A DNA stretch of 64,000 nucleotides from DAITMV01 sp046318595 (GCA_046318595.1 JBKCTV010000044.1:28962-92961); one strand, 5' to 3'. Counted from the first letter of the stretch, positions 16,889-27,005 are shown. The notes: generated by a model from the sequence alone, not told the origin. Numbers and translations: made by a program.

Positions 16889-19039
16889 ATGTCGACATCG
16901 AACCTGAGTTTAAAGCCATTGCAACTGATCGGCGTGGCAAATGCGCTGGGTTGCCGACAAACCAACGTCGCGGCAGCACCTGAGGCTTTGCAGAACAGGG
17001 GCTTGTGCGGTCACTTACGGCGCAACGGCCTCGCCGCCGGCTGGGGCCCATTGCTACATCCGATGGCCGATCAACCGTCGATCGCCGCATTGGCCGACCT
17101 GGCGGAACGCACAGCACAGCAGGTGGAAGCCAGTATTGCCATGCATGTACTGCCGGTCGTCATTGGCGGCGACCATTCGACCGCGCTCGGCACTTGGCGT
17201 GGTGTCGGTCGCGCCCTGCGAACCAAAGGAAGCTTCGGCTTATTGTGGCTGGACGCCCATCTGGATGCCCATACCCTTTCCACCACGCCGTCCGGCAATC
17301 TGCATGGCATGCCGGTCGCCTTGCTAATGGGCCAGGGTCACCCCAAGCTGGTTGGTGTCGCCGGACCGCACCTCCCCCCGGAAAACATCGTCATTTATGG
17401 CGCGCGCAGTTGGGAAACAGCGGAATGGAACAGCTTGAATGCACAGGGAGCCCGCATTTACTGCATCGACGAAATTCGCGACCGCGGCGTCGAGGAAACC
17501 TTACGGGAGGCGATTGAACGCCTGCACGCCCGCACCGACTTTTTCGGTGTTTCGATCGACCTGGACGTTTTCGACAGCGCTATCGTGCCGTTCACGACGA
17601 CGCCTTGCGCCGCCGGCCTCGATCCTCAGGAAATCGGCAGCATTCTGGCAAGCTATAAGCCCCATGACACCTTGTGCGCCATCGAGCTGGTCGAGTATCT
17701 GCCAGAGCACGATCATGCGAATGCGGGCGTCGGCTTGATCACCGACTTGATCACGGCCCTGGCCGGCCCGGACACGCAGCAACTGCGCAGTAAAGAATTG
17801 TCGTTCGGTGCCAACAATTACGACCCCCTGCCGGCCGTGTTTACCTGCGGCGAAGGCGTCTGGCTAACCGACGTGCAGGGCCATCGGGTGCTCGATATGA
17901 TGAGCGCCTACTCGGCGGTCAGCTTCGGACATAGTCACCCGCGGCTCATCAAAGCCTTGACCGATCAGGCACGACGTCTGACGCTGACTTCGCGCGCCGT
18001 CTCCAACGACCGCCTGCCGCTGCTGCTGGAGAAGTTGTGCGAACTGACCGGCATGGAGCGTGCCTTGCCGATGAATACCGGAACGGAAGCGGTCGAAACC
18101 GCCTTGAAAGCTGCGCGCAAATGGGCCTACCAAGTCAAGGGCGTCACGGCGAACGAGGCAGAGATCATCGCCTGCGAGAACAACTTCCATGGCCGCTCGA
18201 CACTGATCGTCGGTTTGTCCTCCGAACCTCACTATCAGGACGGCTTTGGTCCGTTTCCAAACGGCTTGAAACGCGTTCCGTTTGGCGATGCCGCAGCGCT
18301 GGAAAAAGCCATTACGCCCAACACGGCGGCATTCATCGTCGAACCGATTCAAGGCGAAGGCGGTATCGTCGTGCCACCAGCCGGTTATCTGGCGGCTTGC
18401 CTGGCGATTTGCCGACGCCACAATGTCCTGTTGATCGTGGATGAGGTGCAGACCGGGCTCGGCCGCACCGGAGCATTGCTGGCTTGCGATCACGACGGCA
18501 TACGACCGGACGGGCTGATTCTCGGTAAAGCCCTGGGTGGCGGTTTGTACCCGGTATCGGCGTTTTTGGGTAGCAGTGCCGTCATGGGGGTTTTCCAGCC
18601 GGGCAACCACGGCTCGACCTTTGGCGGCAATCCGCTGGGCGCGGCGGTCGCTTTAGAGGCACTCGATGTGCTCGTGCAGGAAAACTTGCCGCAAAACGCT
18701 GCCACGCTCGGCGATTATTTATTGCGTCAATTGCGGAACATCGACAGCCCGTTGATTCGCTGCGTTCGGGGGCGCGGCCTGATGGTCGGCATGGAAATCG
18801 AAACGCGCTTCATGTCGGCCCACCTGGTGGCCGAACGTCTACTTCAGGCTGGCCTCTTGACCAAGGACACGCACGAGTGTGTTTTGCGGTTCACGCCGCC
18901 GTTGACGATCACCCAGGAAACGCTCGACTGGGCTTGTAATACCATCGAGCAAACACTGAAGACCTTATGGCGAGAGTTTAGTGAGCAAAACGATTATCTA
19001 GGGAAAATATTCACCAGGCGCTCGTTGACGGGCTCCTAG
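16889..19039 (+). CDS. Arginase-ornithine aminotransferase fusion protein
   Basis: Residues 1-300 of this 716-residue protein are an arginase. The manganese ligands are visible: H96 in GGDHS, D122/H124/D126 in DAHLDAH, D224/D226 in SIDLDVFD. The substrate segment SGNLHGMPV marks arginase rather than agmatinase. Residues 301-716 are a class-III ornithine aminotransferase starting at KELSFGANNYDPLPAVF, with DEVQTGLGRTG (D518) and PLP lysine K547 in LILGKALGGG. Together they would turn arginine into urea plus ornithine, and ornithine into glutamate semialdehyde. GGAGGT at 16878-16883 fixes the ATG at 16889. The stop overlaps the convergent phosphomannomutase stop by four bases. Confidence 0.93.
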   Translation: MSTSNLSLKPLQLIGVANALGCRQTNVAAAPEALQNRGLCGHLRRNGLAAGWGPLLHPMADQPSIAALADLAERTAQQVEASIAMHVLPVVIGGDHSTALGTWRGVGRALRTKGSFGLLWLDAHLDAHTLSTTPSGNLHGMPVALLMGQGHPKLVGVAGPHLPPENIVIYGARSWETAEWNSLNAQGARIYCIDEIRDRGVEETLREAIERLHARTDFFGVSIDLDVFDSAIVPFTTTPCAAGLDPQEIGSILASYKPHDTLCAIELVEYLPEHDHANAGVGLITDLITALAGPDTQQLRSKELSFGANNYDPLPAVFTCGEGVWLTDVQGHRVLDMMSAYSAVSFGHSHPRLIKALTDQARRLTLTSRAVSNDRLPLLLEKLCELTGMERALPMNTGTEAVETALKAARKWAYQVKGVTANEAEIIACENNFHGRSTLIVGLSSEPHYQDGFGPFPNGLKRVPFGDAAALEKAITPNTAAFIVEPIQGEGGIVVPPAGYLAACLAICRRHNVLLIVDEVQTGLGRTGALLACDHDGIRPDGLILGKALGGGLYPVSAFLGSSAVMGVFQPGNHGSTFGGNPLGAAVALEALDVLVQENLPQNAATLGDYLLRQLRNIDSPLIRCVRGRGLMVGMEIETRFMSAHLVAERLLQAGLLTKDTHECVLRFTPPLTITQETLDWACNTIEQTLKTLWREFSEQNDYLGKIFTRRSLTGS

Positions 19040-20421
19040 AACGGCAATACGGCACCCGGCGCGACCGCCAAAATCGCCACCCGGAAAGCATCCTGAATGC
19101 GAGCCAAAGCGGCTTCGTCATCCGCCTCGAACCGCAGCACAACGACCGGCGTCGTGTTGGACGGCCGAGCCAGCCCGAACCCGTCTGCGAACTCGACACG
19201 GATCCCGTCGATCAAGCTGATGGATTGCGCGCCGGGAAAGTCTGCAGTCGCCTTCAAGCGTTCCAGCAAGGTAAAATTTTCGCCTTCCAGGGTTTGAATT
19301 TGCAGCTCCGGCGTCGACAAGGCATTCGGCAACGCATCGAGCACAGCATTGGCGTCGGTCGCGCGCGTCAAGATTTCCAGCAGACGCGCCCCGGCATATA
19401 AGCCATCGTCGAAGCCAAACCAGCGTTCTTTGAAAAACACATGGCCGCTCATTTCACCGGCGAGTGGTGCGCCGGTTTCACGCAGCTTGGCCTTGATGAG
19501 TGAATGGCCGGTGCGCCACATCAACGGTTCCCCACCCGCCGCTCGAACGGCGAGCGCGACATTGCGGCTGCACTTGACGTCGTAAATGATCGTCGCGCCC
19601 GGCACGCGCGTCAGGACGTCTCGCGCGAACAGCACGAGCTGCCGATCCGGATAAATGATCTGGCCCTGTTTCGTCACCACGCCCAGTCGGTCGCCATCGC
19701 CGTCGAATGCCAGACCGAGTTCGGCGTCGGTAGCGCGCAGGCAGGCGATGAGGTCCTGCAAATTCTCGGGATGGGCCGGATCGGGGTGGTGGTTGGGAAA
19801 GGTACCATCGACCTCACAGAAGAGTTCGATGACTTCGCACCCCATGGCGCGGTACAAAGCCGGTGCAAAAGCCCCGGCAACGCCATTGCCCGCATCGACG
19901 GCGATTTTGAGCGGGCGACTGAGCCTGACATCACCCAGGACGCGTTCGAGATAAACCGGCCAGACATCGAACGTACTGAGCATCCCGGACCGCACAGCAG
20001 GCACGGCGTCGAAGCCGGGCGCCAGGATACGCTGCAGCAAACCTTGAATCGCATCACCGTGCAAAGTATCGCCGCCCACCATCATTTTCAGGCCATTGTA
20101 CTGTGGCGGGTTGTGGCTGCCGGTGATCTGAATGCCTGTGCCGTTTTGCAGATGATGCGTGGCGAAGTAAACCAAAGGAGTGGGCACCATGCCGATGTCG
20201 ACCACATCGATGCCGGCGCGTTGCAAGCCCCGGCACAAGGCGGCCAGCAGGGACGGGCCCGACAAGCGGCCATCGCGTCCCACGACGGCCTGGGCGATGC
20301 CCTGTTCGGCGGCCAGATCGCCGAGCGCCCGGCCAATTTTCTCGACGCTCGATTCGGTCAAGGTGTCATCTACGATTCCACGAATATCGTAAGCTTTGAA
20401 GATGGCGGGGGCGATGGTCAT
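19036..20421 (-). CDS. Phosphomannomutase/phosphoglucomutase
   Basis: This 461-residue alpha-phosphohexomutase has the phosphoserine loop ITGSHNPPQYNGLKM, the metal-binding DGDGDRLGVV and the sugar-specificity loop GEMSGHVFF. It interconverts hexose 6- and 1-phosphates and so feeds nucleotide-sugar synthesis. The AlgC-type enzymes of proteobacteria act on both mannose and glucose phosphates, and length and motifs fit that class. It may supply precursors to the glycan loci at 30-37 kb and 49-58 kb, though it is not in an operon with them. Confidence 0.92.
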   Translation of the reverse strand: MTIAPAIFKAYDIRGIVDDTLTESSVEKIGRALGDLAAEQGIAQAVVGRDGRLSGPSLLAALCRGLQRAGIDVVDIGMVPTPLVYFATHHLQNGTGIQITGSHNPPQYNGLKMMVGGDTLHGDAIQGLLQRILAPGFDAVPAVRSGMLSTFDVWPVYLERVLGDVRLSRPLKIAVDAGNGVAGAFAPALYRAMGCEVIELFCEVDGTFPNHHPDPAHPENLQDLIACLRATDAELGLAFDGDGDRLGVVTKQGQIIYPDRQLVLFARDVLTRVPGATIIYDVKCSRNVALAVRAAGGEPLMWRTGHSLIKAKLRETGAPLAGEMSGHVFFKERWFGFDDGLYAGARLLEILTRATDANAVLDALPNALSTPELQIQTLEGENFTLLERLKATADFPGAQSISLIDGIRVEFADGFGLARPSNTTPVVVLRFEADDEAALARIQDAFRVAILAVAPGAVLPF

Positions 20422-20517
20422 TAGGCGATGGTTCGTTCGTTCAAAAACGCGAGTATTTCATAGAAAAGCCCGATCTGATAAATTGAGCCTTTGATTTTTC
20501 TTTTGGCGGCGATATTC

Positions 20518-21345
20518 ATGGCCAATTATGCGATTGGCGATCTTCAGGGCTGCTTGAAGCCACTGGAACGCTTATTGGAAAAAATCGGTTTCGACCTGAC
20601 GCGCGACCGCCTGTGGTTTGCTGGCGACCTGGTCAACCGTGGGCCAGAGTCGCTCGGCGTCCTGCGTTTCGTCAAAAGCCTCGGCCAGGCGGCGTGTTGC
20701 GTACTCGGCAACCACGACCTGCATTTGCTGGCCGCTGCGGCTGGTCACGGCCGCGATAACCGGAGCGACACCATCGCCGACATTCTGACCGCACCTGACC
20801 GGATCGAGTTGATCGACTGGCTGCGACATCAGCCGCTGGCTTACGCCGAGGCGGCTTTTCCGAACCATTTGATGGTGCACGCCGGGGTATTGCCCAGTTG
20901 GACCAAAGCAAAAACGCTGAGCCTCGCGCGCGAAGTGGAAACTGCCCTGCAGGCCGAAACCTGGACAGACTTCATGTCGACGCTCTATGGCAATCAATCG
21001 AATCGCTGGGACGAGGGACTGACCGGACCGGACCGCTGGCGCGTGATCGTCAACGCCCTGACCCGTATGCGTTTTTGCACGGCCGACGGGCTGATGGAAT
21101 GGAAAAACAAACAAGCAGACGCAATCGAGGGCTATTTTCCGTGGTTCGACGTACCCGGTCGGCAGACGGCCAATCAGCGGCTGATCGTCGGCCATTGGTC
21201 GACGCGCGGCCTCAACATTCGGCCCGATCTGATCGCGATCGACACTGGCTGTGTCTGGGGCGGTTGCCTGACGGCGTTCGACCTCGACACGGAAGCTTTG
21301 TTTCAGATCAGTTGCGAATCCGAACTCGACCCCGCTATGTTCTAG
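20518..21345 (+). CDS. apaH: Bis(5'-nucleosyl)-tetraphosphatase, symmetrical
   Basis: ApaH hydrolyses Ap4A to two ADP and, in enterobacteria, removes Np4 RNA caps. The 275-residue protein shows the phosphoesterase motifs GDLQGC, GDLVNRGPESL, GNHDLHLL and a downstream HAGVLPSW. The ATG at 20518 begins MANYAIGDLQG, as in the family; the frame is open upstream to 20491 but that adds an untypical hydrophobic leader. It is divergent from the phosphomannomutase gene and converges with the YggT gene. Confidence 0.94.
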   Translation: MANYAIGDLQGCLKPLERLLEKIGFDLTRDRLWFAGDLVNRGPESLGVLRFVKSLGQAACCVLGNHDLHLLAAAAGHGRDNRSDTIADILTAPDRIELIDWLRHQPLAYAEAAFPNHLMVHAGVLPSWTKAKTLSLAREVETALQAETWTDFMSTLYGNQSNRWDEGLTGPDRWRVIVNALTRMRFCTADGLMEWKNKQADAIEGYFPWFDVPGRQTANQRLIVGHWSTRGLNIRPDLIAIDTGCVWGGCLTAFDLDTEALFQISCESELDPAMF

Positions 21346-21351
21346 GGCCCC

Positions 21352-21942
21352 TCAGCCCGAGAGCAACGTGGCCGCCAATTGCTGCAAAACCATCAACAAA
21401 ATTTGCAGAATCAGCAATAACACCAGAGGCGACAAATCGACATTACCGACCGTGGGCACGACCCTGCGCAAAGGCGCGATAAATGGATGGCTGAGCTCGT
21501 TCAATAAACCCGATAGGGGCGACAGCGGATTGACCCAACTCAACACAGCCTGAATCAGCACGATTCCCATCAGCAGATAAATCGAATTGCGCAGCAACCA
21601 GACAAATGCAGCCGGAAGACCATACGCCAACACCATTTTTGCCAGATCGCCGCCATTCATAAACCCGTCGCTCATCTGCAGCCAGCGAATCGTCAACAAA
21701 ACGATGTTCAGTACGGCGGCGACCAGCAGTGCGCCCAGCAAAGATGCCCAGTCGATGCCGCCGAAGCCGGGCACCGCGCGGCGCAACGGCCGCACCAGCC
21801 AATCTGTCATGGCGAAAGTGAACGGCGCCAGCGGGTTACGCGGATGGAGCCGCACCGATTGCATCAGCGCCCGCAACAGCAAGCAAAACGCCAGCAAGCT
21901 TGCGGCCGATTCAATCAATAAATGAACGATGTCGAACAACAT
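21352..21942 (-). CDS. YggT-family membrane protein
   Basis: This 196-residue integral membrane protein has two YGGT repeats, each a pair of spans around a conserved P-x-L/PLRR segment (TDWLVRPLRRAVPGFGGIDW and HPFIAPLRRVVPTVGNVDLS). The family is widespread and includes the cyanobacterial and plastid CcmB-like YLMG proteins; its exact role is unsettled. The N-terminus (MLFDIVHLLIESAASLLAFC) is a first membrane span. It ends 6 bp from the convergent apaH stop. Confidence 0.88.
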   Translation of the reverse strand: MLFDIVHLLIESAASLLAFCLLLRALMQSVRLHPRNPLAPFTFAMTDWLVRPLRRAVPGFGGIDWASLLGALLVAAVLNIVLLTIRWLQMSDGFMNGGDLAKMVLAYGLPAAFVWLLRNSIYLLMGIVLIQAVLSWVNPLSPLSGLLNELSHPFIAPLRRVVPTVGNVDLSPLVLLLILQILLMVLQQLAATLLSG

Positions 21943-21983
21943 GATGAATTACCGAATCAAATAGAAAGAGAAAGCACGTGCAA

Positions 21984-22021
21984 CAAAAACCGGTTTCCCG
22001 AATTGATCGGAAAACCGGTCG
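21984..22021 (-). terminator. Rho-independent terminator after the histone-H1-like gene
   Basis: On the plus strand ACCGGTTTCCCGA (21991-22003) pairs with TCGGAAAACCGGT (22009-22021) with 12 of 13 positions matched and a five-base loop. Read on the minus strand the stem is followed by TTTTTG. This sits 38 bp after the stop of the lysine-rich gene and would end the nrdA-nrdB-histone transcript. Confidence 0.85.
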
Positions 22022-22058
22022 CTATGGGCAAACTGACCGAACCTGAAAGCGTGATGCT

Positions 22059-22820
22059 TTAAGGACGCGGCCCAGTGGGATGCGTCCAGGTGGGTCCGCC
22101 GCTCGTCAGTTTTTTAGCCCTGCTTGATTTAGCGGCGGTCTTTTTTTTTGCGGATGCAGGAGCGGACTTGTCAGCAGAAGCTCCGGCCTTTACGGCAGCC
22201 TTGGCTGTTGATTTAGCTGCAGGCTTGTCAGCCGATTTCGCGGCTGTTTTTGCCGCAGGTTTGGCTGCAGTTTTGGCAACCGGTTTAGAGGCGGTTTTAG
22301 CCGTTGGTTTGGTTGCTGCCTTGGTTACTGCCTTGGTTACTGCCTTGGTTGCTGCGCTAGCAACGGGTTTGGCCTTCTGCGCTTTTGCCGCAGGCTTGGC
22401 TGCAGGTTTGGCGGCAGCTTTTTTGGCTGTGGTCGATTTCTCAGTAGCAGATGGAAGCGCCGCTTTTTTCACCGATGCGGCTTTTGCAACGGGCTTGGTC
22501 GAAGCAGACGCTTTCTTGGCCGCTACGGGCGCGGCTTTGCTTACTTTGGCAACTGCCTGAGCACTTGCCGGCTTGGTTATAGTTTTTTTGGCGACTGGCT
22601 TGGCGCTGGCGGTTGCCGCCGCTTTAGCTGAACCGGCTTTGGCCGTAAGCGGCTTGGCCTTTGCAGCGGCTTTGGGTGCTGCTTTAGGAGAGACGGCAGC
22701 CTTGACGGCCGATGACTTTTTTGCAGGCGCGGTTGCCGCCTTGGTGGTGGTTTTGCTCAGCGCCGTTTTCTTGGCGTCTTTGGACGACGCCTTGGCAGTC
22801 GCTTTCTTTTCAGCAGCCAT
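22059..22820 (-). CDS. Histone H1-like Ala/Lys-rich DNA-binding protein
   Basis: This 253-residue protein consists almost entirely of Ala, Lys, Pro, Ser, Thr and Val in irregular repeats such as KAVTKAVTKAATKP and KPAAKTAAKSADKPAAKS, and ends TSGGPTWTHPTGPRP. This composition matches the bacterial histone-H1-like nucleoid proteins common in Burkholderiales and Bordetella (BpH1 type). It probably binds DNA without sequence specificity. AAGGAG lies just upstream of ATG 22820. The low-complexity repeats can vary in length between strains. It follows nrdB by about 80 bp on the same strand. Confidence 0.85.
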   Translation of the reverse strand: MAAEKKATAKASSKDAKKTALSKTTTKAATAPAKKSSAVKAAVSPKAAPKAAAKAKPLTAKAGSAKAAATASAKPVAKKTITKPASAQAVAKVSKAAPVAAKKASASTKPVAKAASVKKAALPSATEKSTTAKKAAAKPAAKPAAKAQKAKPVASAATKAVTKAVTKAATKPTAKTASKPVAKTAAKPAAKTAAKSADKPAAKSTAKAAVKAGASADKSAPASAKKKTAAKSSRAKKLTSGGPTWTHPTGPRP

Positions 22821-22898
22821 CAAACACTCCTTTCAGTTCGAATTCGGATCAAACCATCGTTCGCAAACCATCAGCAAACTCGGGCCCTACGGCCCTCG

Positions 22899-24062
22899 TC
22901 ATTCCCAGTTCAATACACCACCGGTTTGATACTCCGTCACCCGTCGCTCAAAAAAATTCTGCTCTTTTTTCAAATCGAGCATTTCGCTCATCCACGGAAA
23001 TGGATTACCGGCATTCGGAAACAAAGCCTCCAAACCGATTTGCGTGGCCCGTCGGTTGGCGATGAAACGCAAATATTCTTTGAACATCGCGGCATTCAAA
23101 CCCAACACGCCTCGCGGCATCGTGTCCTCGGCATACTGGTACTCCAACTCCACCGCCTGCATGAACAAAGCCTTGATCTCTTCGCGAAACTGCGGCGTCC
23201 AAAGCTGCGGGTTTTCCAGCTTGATCGTATTGATCAAGTCAATCCCGAAGTTACAGTGCATTGATTCGTCACGCAAGATGTATTGATACTGTTCGGCAGC
23301 GCCGATCATTTTATTTTGTCTGCCAAGCGCTAAAATTTGTACGAAACCAACATAAAAGAAAAGCCCCTCCATGAGGCAGGCAAAGACGATCAGCGACTTG
23401 AGCAGAATTTGATCGCTTTCCAGTGTGCCGGTTTTGAAAGACGGGTCGGTCAGCGTATCGATGAACGGAATCAGGAATTGATCCTTGTCGCGAATCGATT
23501 TGATTTCGTTATACGCGTTGAACACTTCACTTTCGTCCAAGCCGAGGCTCTCGACGATGTACTGATAAGCATGCGTGTGGATGGCTTCCTCGAATGCCTG
23601 GCGCAACAGAAACTGCCGGCACTCGGGCGCCGTGATGTGCCGGTAGGTGCCGAGCACGATATTGTTGGCCGCCAGCGAATCAGCCGTCACGAAAAAACCG
23701 AGATTGCGTTTGACCAGCCGGCGTTCGTCGTCGGTCAGCCCCTCCGGATTTTTCCAGAGCGCGATGTCGCGGTCCATGTTGATTTCCTGCGGCATCCAGT
23801 GATTGGCGCAGCCGGAAAGGTATTTTTCCCATGCCCATTTGTACTTGAATGGCACGAGCTGATTGACGTCGGTTTGACCGTTGATGACGCGCTTGTCAGC
23901 GGCATTGACGCGTTGCGCGAGCGGCTCGTTCGCCACGGCGGCATCGACCGCTGCGACCCGTTCGGGCGGCGGAGTGAAGCGATGCGGTGGCGCTGCTGGT
24001 GCCGGCGGCGTGGTGGCGGGTTTGCCCAATGTGTCGACGATTTCTTCATCCCAGGACAACAT
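22899..24062 (-). CDS. nrdB: Ribonucleoside-diphosphate reductase beta subunit, class Ia
   Basis: NrdB carries the diiron-tyrosyl radical cofactor for class Ia ribonucleotide reduction. The 387-residue protein contains the metal-ligand helices with [18 protein letters not shown] and the later [11 protein letters not shown], and a core segment [20 protein letters not shown]. An extra proline/alanine-rich stretch of about 45 residues ([19 protein letters not shown]) precedes the conserved fold. The gene follows nrdA by 24 bp and is certainly cotranscribed with it. Confidence 0.96.
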   Translation of the reverse strand: MLSWDEEIVDTLGKPATTPPAPAAPPHRFTPPPERVAAVDAAVANEPLAQRVNAADKRVINGQTDVNQLVPFKYKWAWEKYLSGCANHWMPQEINMDRDIALWKNPEGLTDDERRLVKRNLGFFVTADSLAANNIVLGTYRHITAPECRQFLLRQAFEEAIHTHAYQYIVESLGLDESEVFNAYNEIKSIRDKDQFLIPFIDTLTDPSFKTGTLESDQILLKSLIVFACLMEGLFFYVGFVQILALGRQNKMIGAAEQYQYILRDESMHCNFGIDLINTIKLENPQLWTPQFREEIKALFMQAVELEYQYAEDTMPRGVLGLNAAMFKEYLRFIANRRATQIGLEALFPNAGNPFPWMSEMLDLKKEQNFFERRVTEYQTGGVLNWE

Positions 24063-24086
24063 ATGCAGATTCCTTGTATTCGTGGT

Positions 24087-27005
24087 TTATTGACAGGCTT
24101 CGCATTCTTCGAAACCTGGGTCGCCAGGCCGCATCGTGCAGGCCAGACCGACGATTTCAGCTTCGGGCAGCGACGTCGCGCCGGTGTGCAGTTGCATTGT
24201 GTTGGACGCGCCATCGGAATCGACGGCGTTCAAACTGCCGCCACGCACGGTGGACTTTTCGGCATGCGTCGCACCGATCGTGCGTAGGTAATACGTCGTT
24301 TTCAGACCGCGCAACCACGCCAGTTTATAGGTGTCGTCGAGCTTTTTACCGGACGCGCCGGCCATATAGATATTCAGCGACTGCGCTTGATCTATCCATT
24401 TTTGGCGCCGCGCCGCAGCTTCGACCAACCACTTTGGCTCGACCTCGAAGGCGGTGGCGTACAGTTCGCGCAGCGCCTGCGGCACCCGATCGATTTTGGC
24501 CAGCGAGCCGTCGAAATATTTCAGATCGGCAACCATGACCTCGTCCCACAAACCGAGCGCCTTCAGATCGCGCACCAAGTGCTCGTTGACGATGGTGAAC
24601 TCGCCCGACAGGTTGGACTTGACGTACAGGTTCTGAAAGGTCGGTTCGATCGACGCCGCCACACCGACGATGTTGGAGATGGTCGCGGTCGGCGCGATCG
24701 CCACGCAGTTCGAGTTGCGCATGCCGTGCGCCCGAATGCGGCTGCGCAACGCGTCCCAGTCGAGGGTGGCGGCATCGTCGGTTTCCAGGTAGCCGCCGCG
24801 TTCCTGCGCCAGCAGTTTCAACGAGTCCAGCGGCAGAATGCCGCGGTCCCACAAGGACCCGGCAAACGTGCTGTAGCGGCCACGCTCCTCGGCTAGCTCG
24901 GTGGAGGCCCAGTAAGCGTAATAACAGACCGCCTCCATCGAACGGTCGGCAAACTCGACCGCCGCCGCCGAGGCGTACGGCGTGCGCTTCATGTGCAATA
25001 CATCCTGAAAGCCCATGATGCCCAAACCCACCGGCCGGTGCCGCAGGTTGGAATTGCGCGCCTTGCCCACCGCGTAGTAGTTGATATCGATGACGTTGTC
25101 GAGCATCCGCATGGCCGTTTTGATCGTGCGCTGCAGCTTGTCGTGATCGAGCATCAAACCGCCCTGCCCGTCGTCCTGCAAATGCGCGGTCAGGTTGACG
25201 GAACCGAGGTTACAGACGGCGATTTCGGTGTCCGACGTGTTGAGCGTGATTTCCGTGCACAGGTTCGACGAATGCACGACCCCGATGTGCTGCTGCGGAC
25301 TGCGGATGTTGCAGGGGTCCTTGAACGTGATCCAGGGATGACCGGTTTCGAACAGCATCGACAGCATCTTGCGCCACAGTTGCAAGGCGGGCAGGGTCTT
25401 GCAGTGCTTGATCTCGCCGCGCGCGGCTTTTTCCTCGTAGCCCGTATAAGCCTGCTCGAACGCCCGACCGAATTTCTCGTGCAGGTCGGGCACGTCCGAT
25501 GGCGAAAAGAGCGTCCAACTGCCGGCTTCCATGACGCGCTTCATGAACAGGTCGGGAATCCAGTTGGCGCTGTTCATATCGTGCGTGCGACGGCGATCGT
25601 CGCCGGTGTTCTTACGCAGCTCGAGAAACTCTTCGATGTCCAGATGCCAGGTTTCCAGGTAAGCGCAAACAGCGCCCTTGCGCTTGCCCCCTTGATTGAC
25701 CGCCACCGCCGTATCGTTGACGACTTTCAGAAACGGCACGACGCCCTGCGACTTGCCGTTCGTGCCTTTGATGTAGCTGCCGAGCGCCCGCACGGGTGTC
25801 CAATCGTTGCCCAGACCACCGGCAAACTTGGACAACAGCGCGTTTTCTTTGATGGCCTCATAAATACCGTCGAGGTCGTCGCCGACCGTCGTCAGATAGC
25901 ACGACGACAACTGCGAACGAACCGTGCCGGAATTGAACAGCGTCGGCGTCGAACTCATGAAATCGAAACGCGACAACACCTCGTAAAATTCGATGGCACG
26001 GGTTTCGCGGTCGACTTCGCTGAGCGCCAGGCCCATCGCCACGCGCATGTAAAACGCCTGCGGCAACTCGACGCGACGCTCGTCGATATGTAAAAAATAA
26101 CGGTCATACAGCGTTTGCAGGCCGAGGTAATCAAACTGGTAATCGCGCTCCGGTTGCAAGGCAGCGCCCAGCTTTTTGAGGTCGTACTGAGCGAGCCGCG
26201 CATCCAGCAGACCAGCCTCGACGCCTTTTTTGATATACCCGGGAAAGTAATCGGGATAGGCCTGCGCCATATCGGCTTGCAGCGCTTCGCGGCCCAGCAC
26301 TTCCTTTCGGATGGTGTGCAATAGCAGCCGGGCGGTCACACGGGCATAGGACGGATCGGTTTCGATCAGCGCACGCGCGGCCAGCACGGCCGATTTGTAC
26401 ATTTCCTCGACGGTCACGCCGTCGTAGAGGTTTTTCAGGGTTTCCTGCAGAACCGCATCGGCACTGACCGTATCGCCCAGGCCGGTCATGGCAGATTCGA
26501 TCAGCTTGCGGATGAACCCAATATCGAGCGGTCGACGGTGGCCGCCGTCGAGCACATGAATTGTCGCAACGGCCGGGCCGACCGATTTGGCCTGTTGGGC
26601 GCGTTCCTGGGCGCGTCGTTCGCGATACAGCACATAGGCACGCGCCACGTCGTGCTCGCCAGAACGCATCAGCGCCAGCTCGACCTGATCCTGCACATCC
26701 TCGATGTGCACCGTGCCGCCCGATGGCTGGCGGCGCATCAGCGCCACAACGACCGACTCGGTCAGGGTTTCGACCAGTTCGCGTACCCGTGCGGACACGG
26801 CGCCCTGCCCGCCATTGACGGCTAAAAACGCTTTGGTCAACGCGACCGCGATCTTGCCTGGCTCAAAAGCGACGACCGAGCCGTTGCGGCGGATCAGCCG
26901 GTACTGTGAATACATGCCGGCTTTATCCTCGCCTGCAGACGATATGCCTGCGTCGGGCTGGGGCCGCGTCGCGGCGCCCAGGCCGGATTCGGTGGTCAAC
27001 TGCAT
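24087..27005 (-). CDS. nrdA: Ribonucleoside-diphosphate reductase alpha subunit, class Ia
   Basis: NrdA reduces ribonucleoside diphosphates to deoxy forms. The protein has 972 residues from ATG 27005, which is preceded by GGGAGA; the frame runs on to 27035 without a better site. It begins with an ATP-cone (YRLIRRNGSVVAFEPGKIAV to YVLYRERRAQER), followed by a second cone-like region (LDGGHRRPLDIGFIRKLIES). This tandem arrangement and length resemble Pseudomonas aeruginosa NrdA. The C-terminal FEECEACQ supplies the redox-active cysteine pair. Two NrdR boxes lie upstream. Confidence 0.96.
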   Translation of the reverse strand: MQLTTESGLGAATRPQPDAGISSAGEDKAGMYSQYRLIRRNGSVVAFEPGKIAVALTKAFLAVNGGQGAVSARVRELVETLTESVVVALMRRQPSGGTVHIEDVQDQVELALMRSGEHDVARAYVLYRERRAQERAQQAKSVGPAVATIHVLDGGHRRPLDIGFIRKLIESAMTGLGDTVSADAVLQETLKNLYDGVTVEEMYKSAVLAARALIETDPSYARVTARLLLHTIRKEVLGREALQADMAQAYPDYFPGYIKKGVEAGLLDARLAQYDLKKLGAALQPERDYQFDYLGLQTLYDRYFLHIDERRVELPQAFYMRVAMGLALSEVDRETRAIEFYEVLSRFDFMSSTPTLFNSGTVRSQLSSCYLTTVGDDLDGIYEAIKENALLSKFAGGLGNDWTPVRALGSYIKGTNGKSQGVVPFLKVVNDTAVAVNQGGKRKGAVCAYLETWHLDIEEFLELRKNTGDDRRRTHDMNSANWIPDLFMKRVMEAGSWTLFSPSDVPDLHEKFGRAFEQAYTGYEEKAARGEIKHCKTLPALQLWRKMLSMLFETGHPWITFKDPCNIRSPQQHIGVVHSSNLCTEITLNTSDTEIAVCNLGSVNLTAHLQDDGQGGLMLDHDKLQRTIKTAMRMLDNVIDINYYAVGKARNSNLRHRPVGLGIMGFQDVLHMKRTPYASAAAVEFADRSMEAVCYYAYWASTELAEERGRYSTFAGSLWDRGILPLDSLKLLAQERGGYLETDDAATLDWDALRSRIRAHGMRNSNCVAIAPTATISNIVGVAASIEPTFQNLYVKSNLSGEFTIVNEHLVRDLKALGLWDEVMVADLKYFDGSLAKIDRVPQALRELYATAFEVEPKWLVEAAARRQKWIDQAQSLNIYMAGASGKKLDDTYKLAWLRGLKTTYYLRTIGATHAEKSTVRGGSLNAVDSDGASNTMQLHTGATSLPEAEIVGLACTMRPGDPGFEECEACQ

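Noticed and set aside
22075..22560. A hydrophobic open frame opposite the histone-like gene
   Set aside because: Its Ala/Val/Phe repeats are the complement of the Ala/Lys codons of the real gene; no membrane protein is implied.
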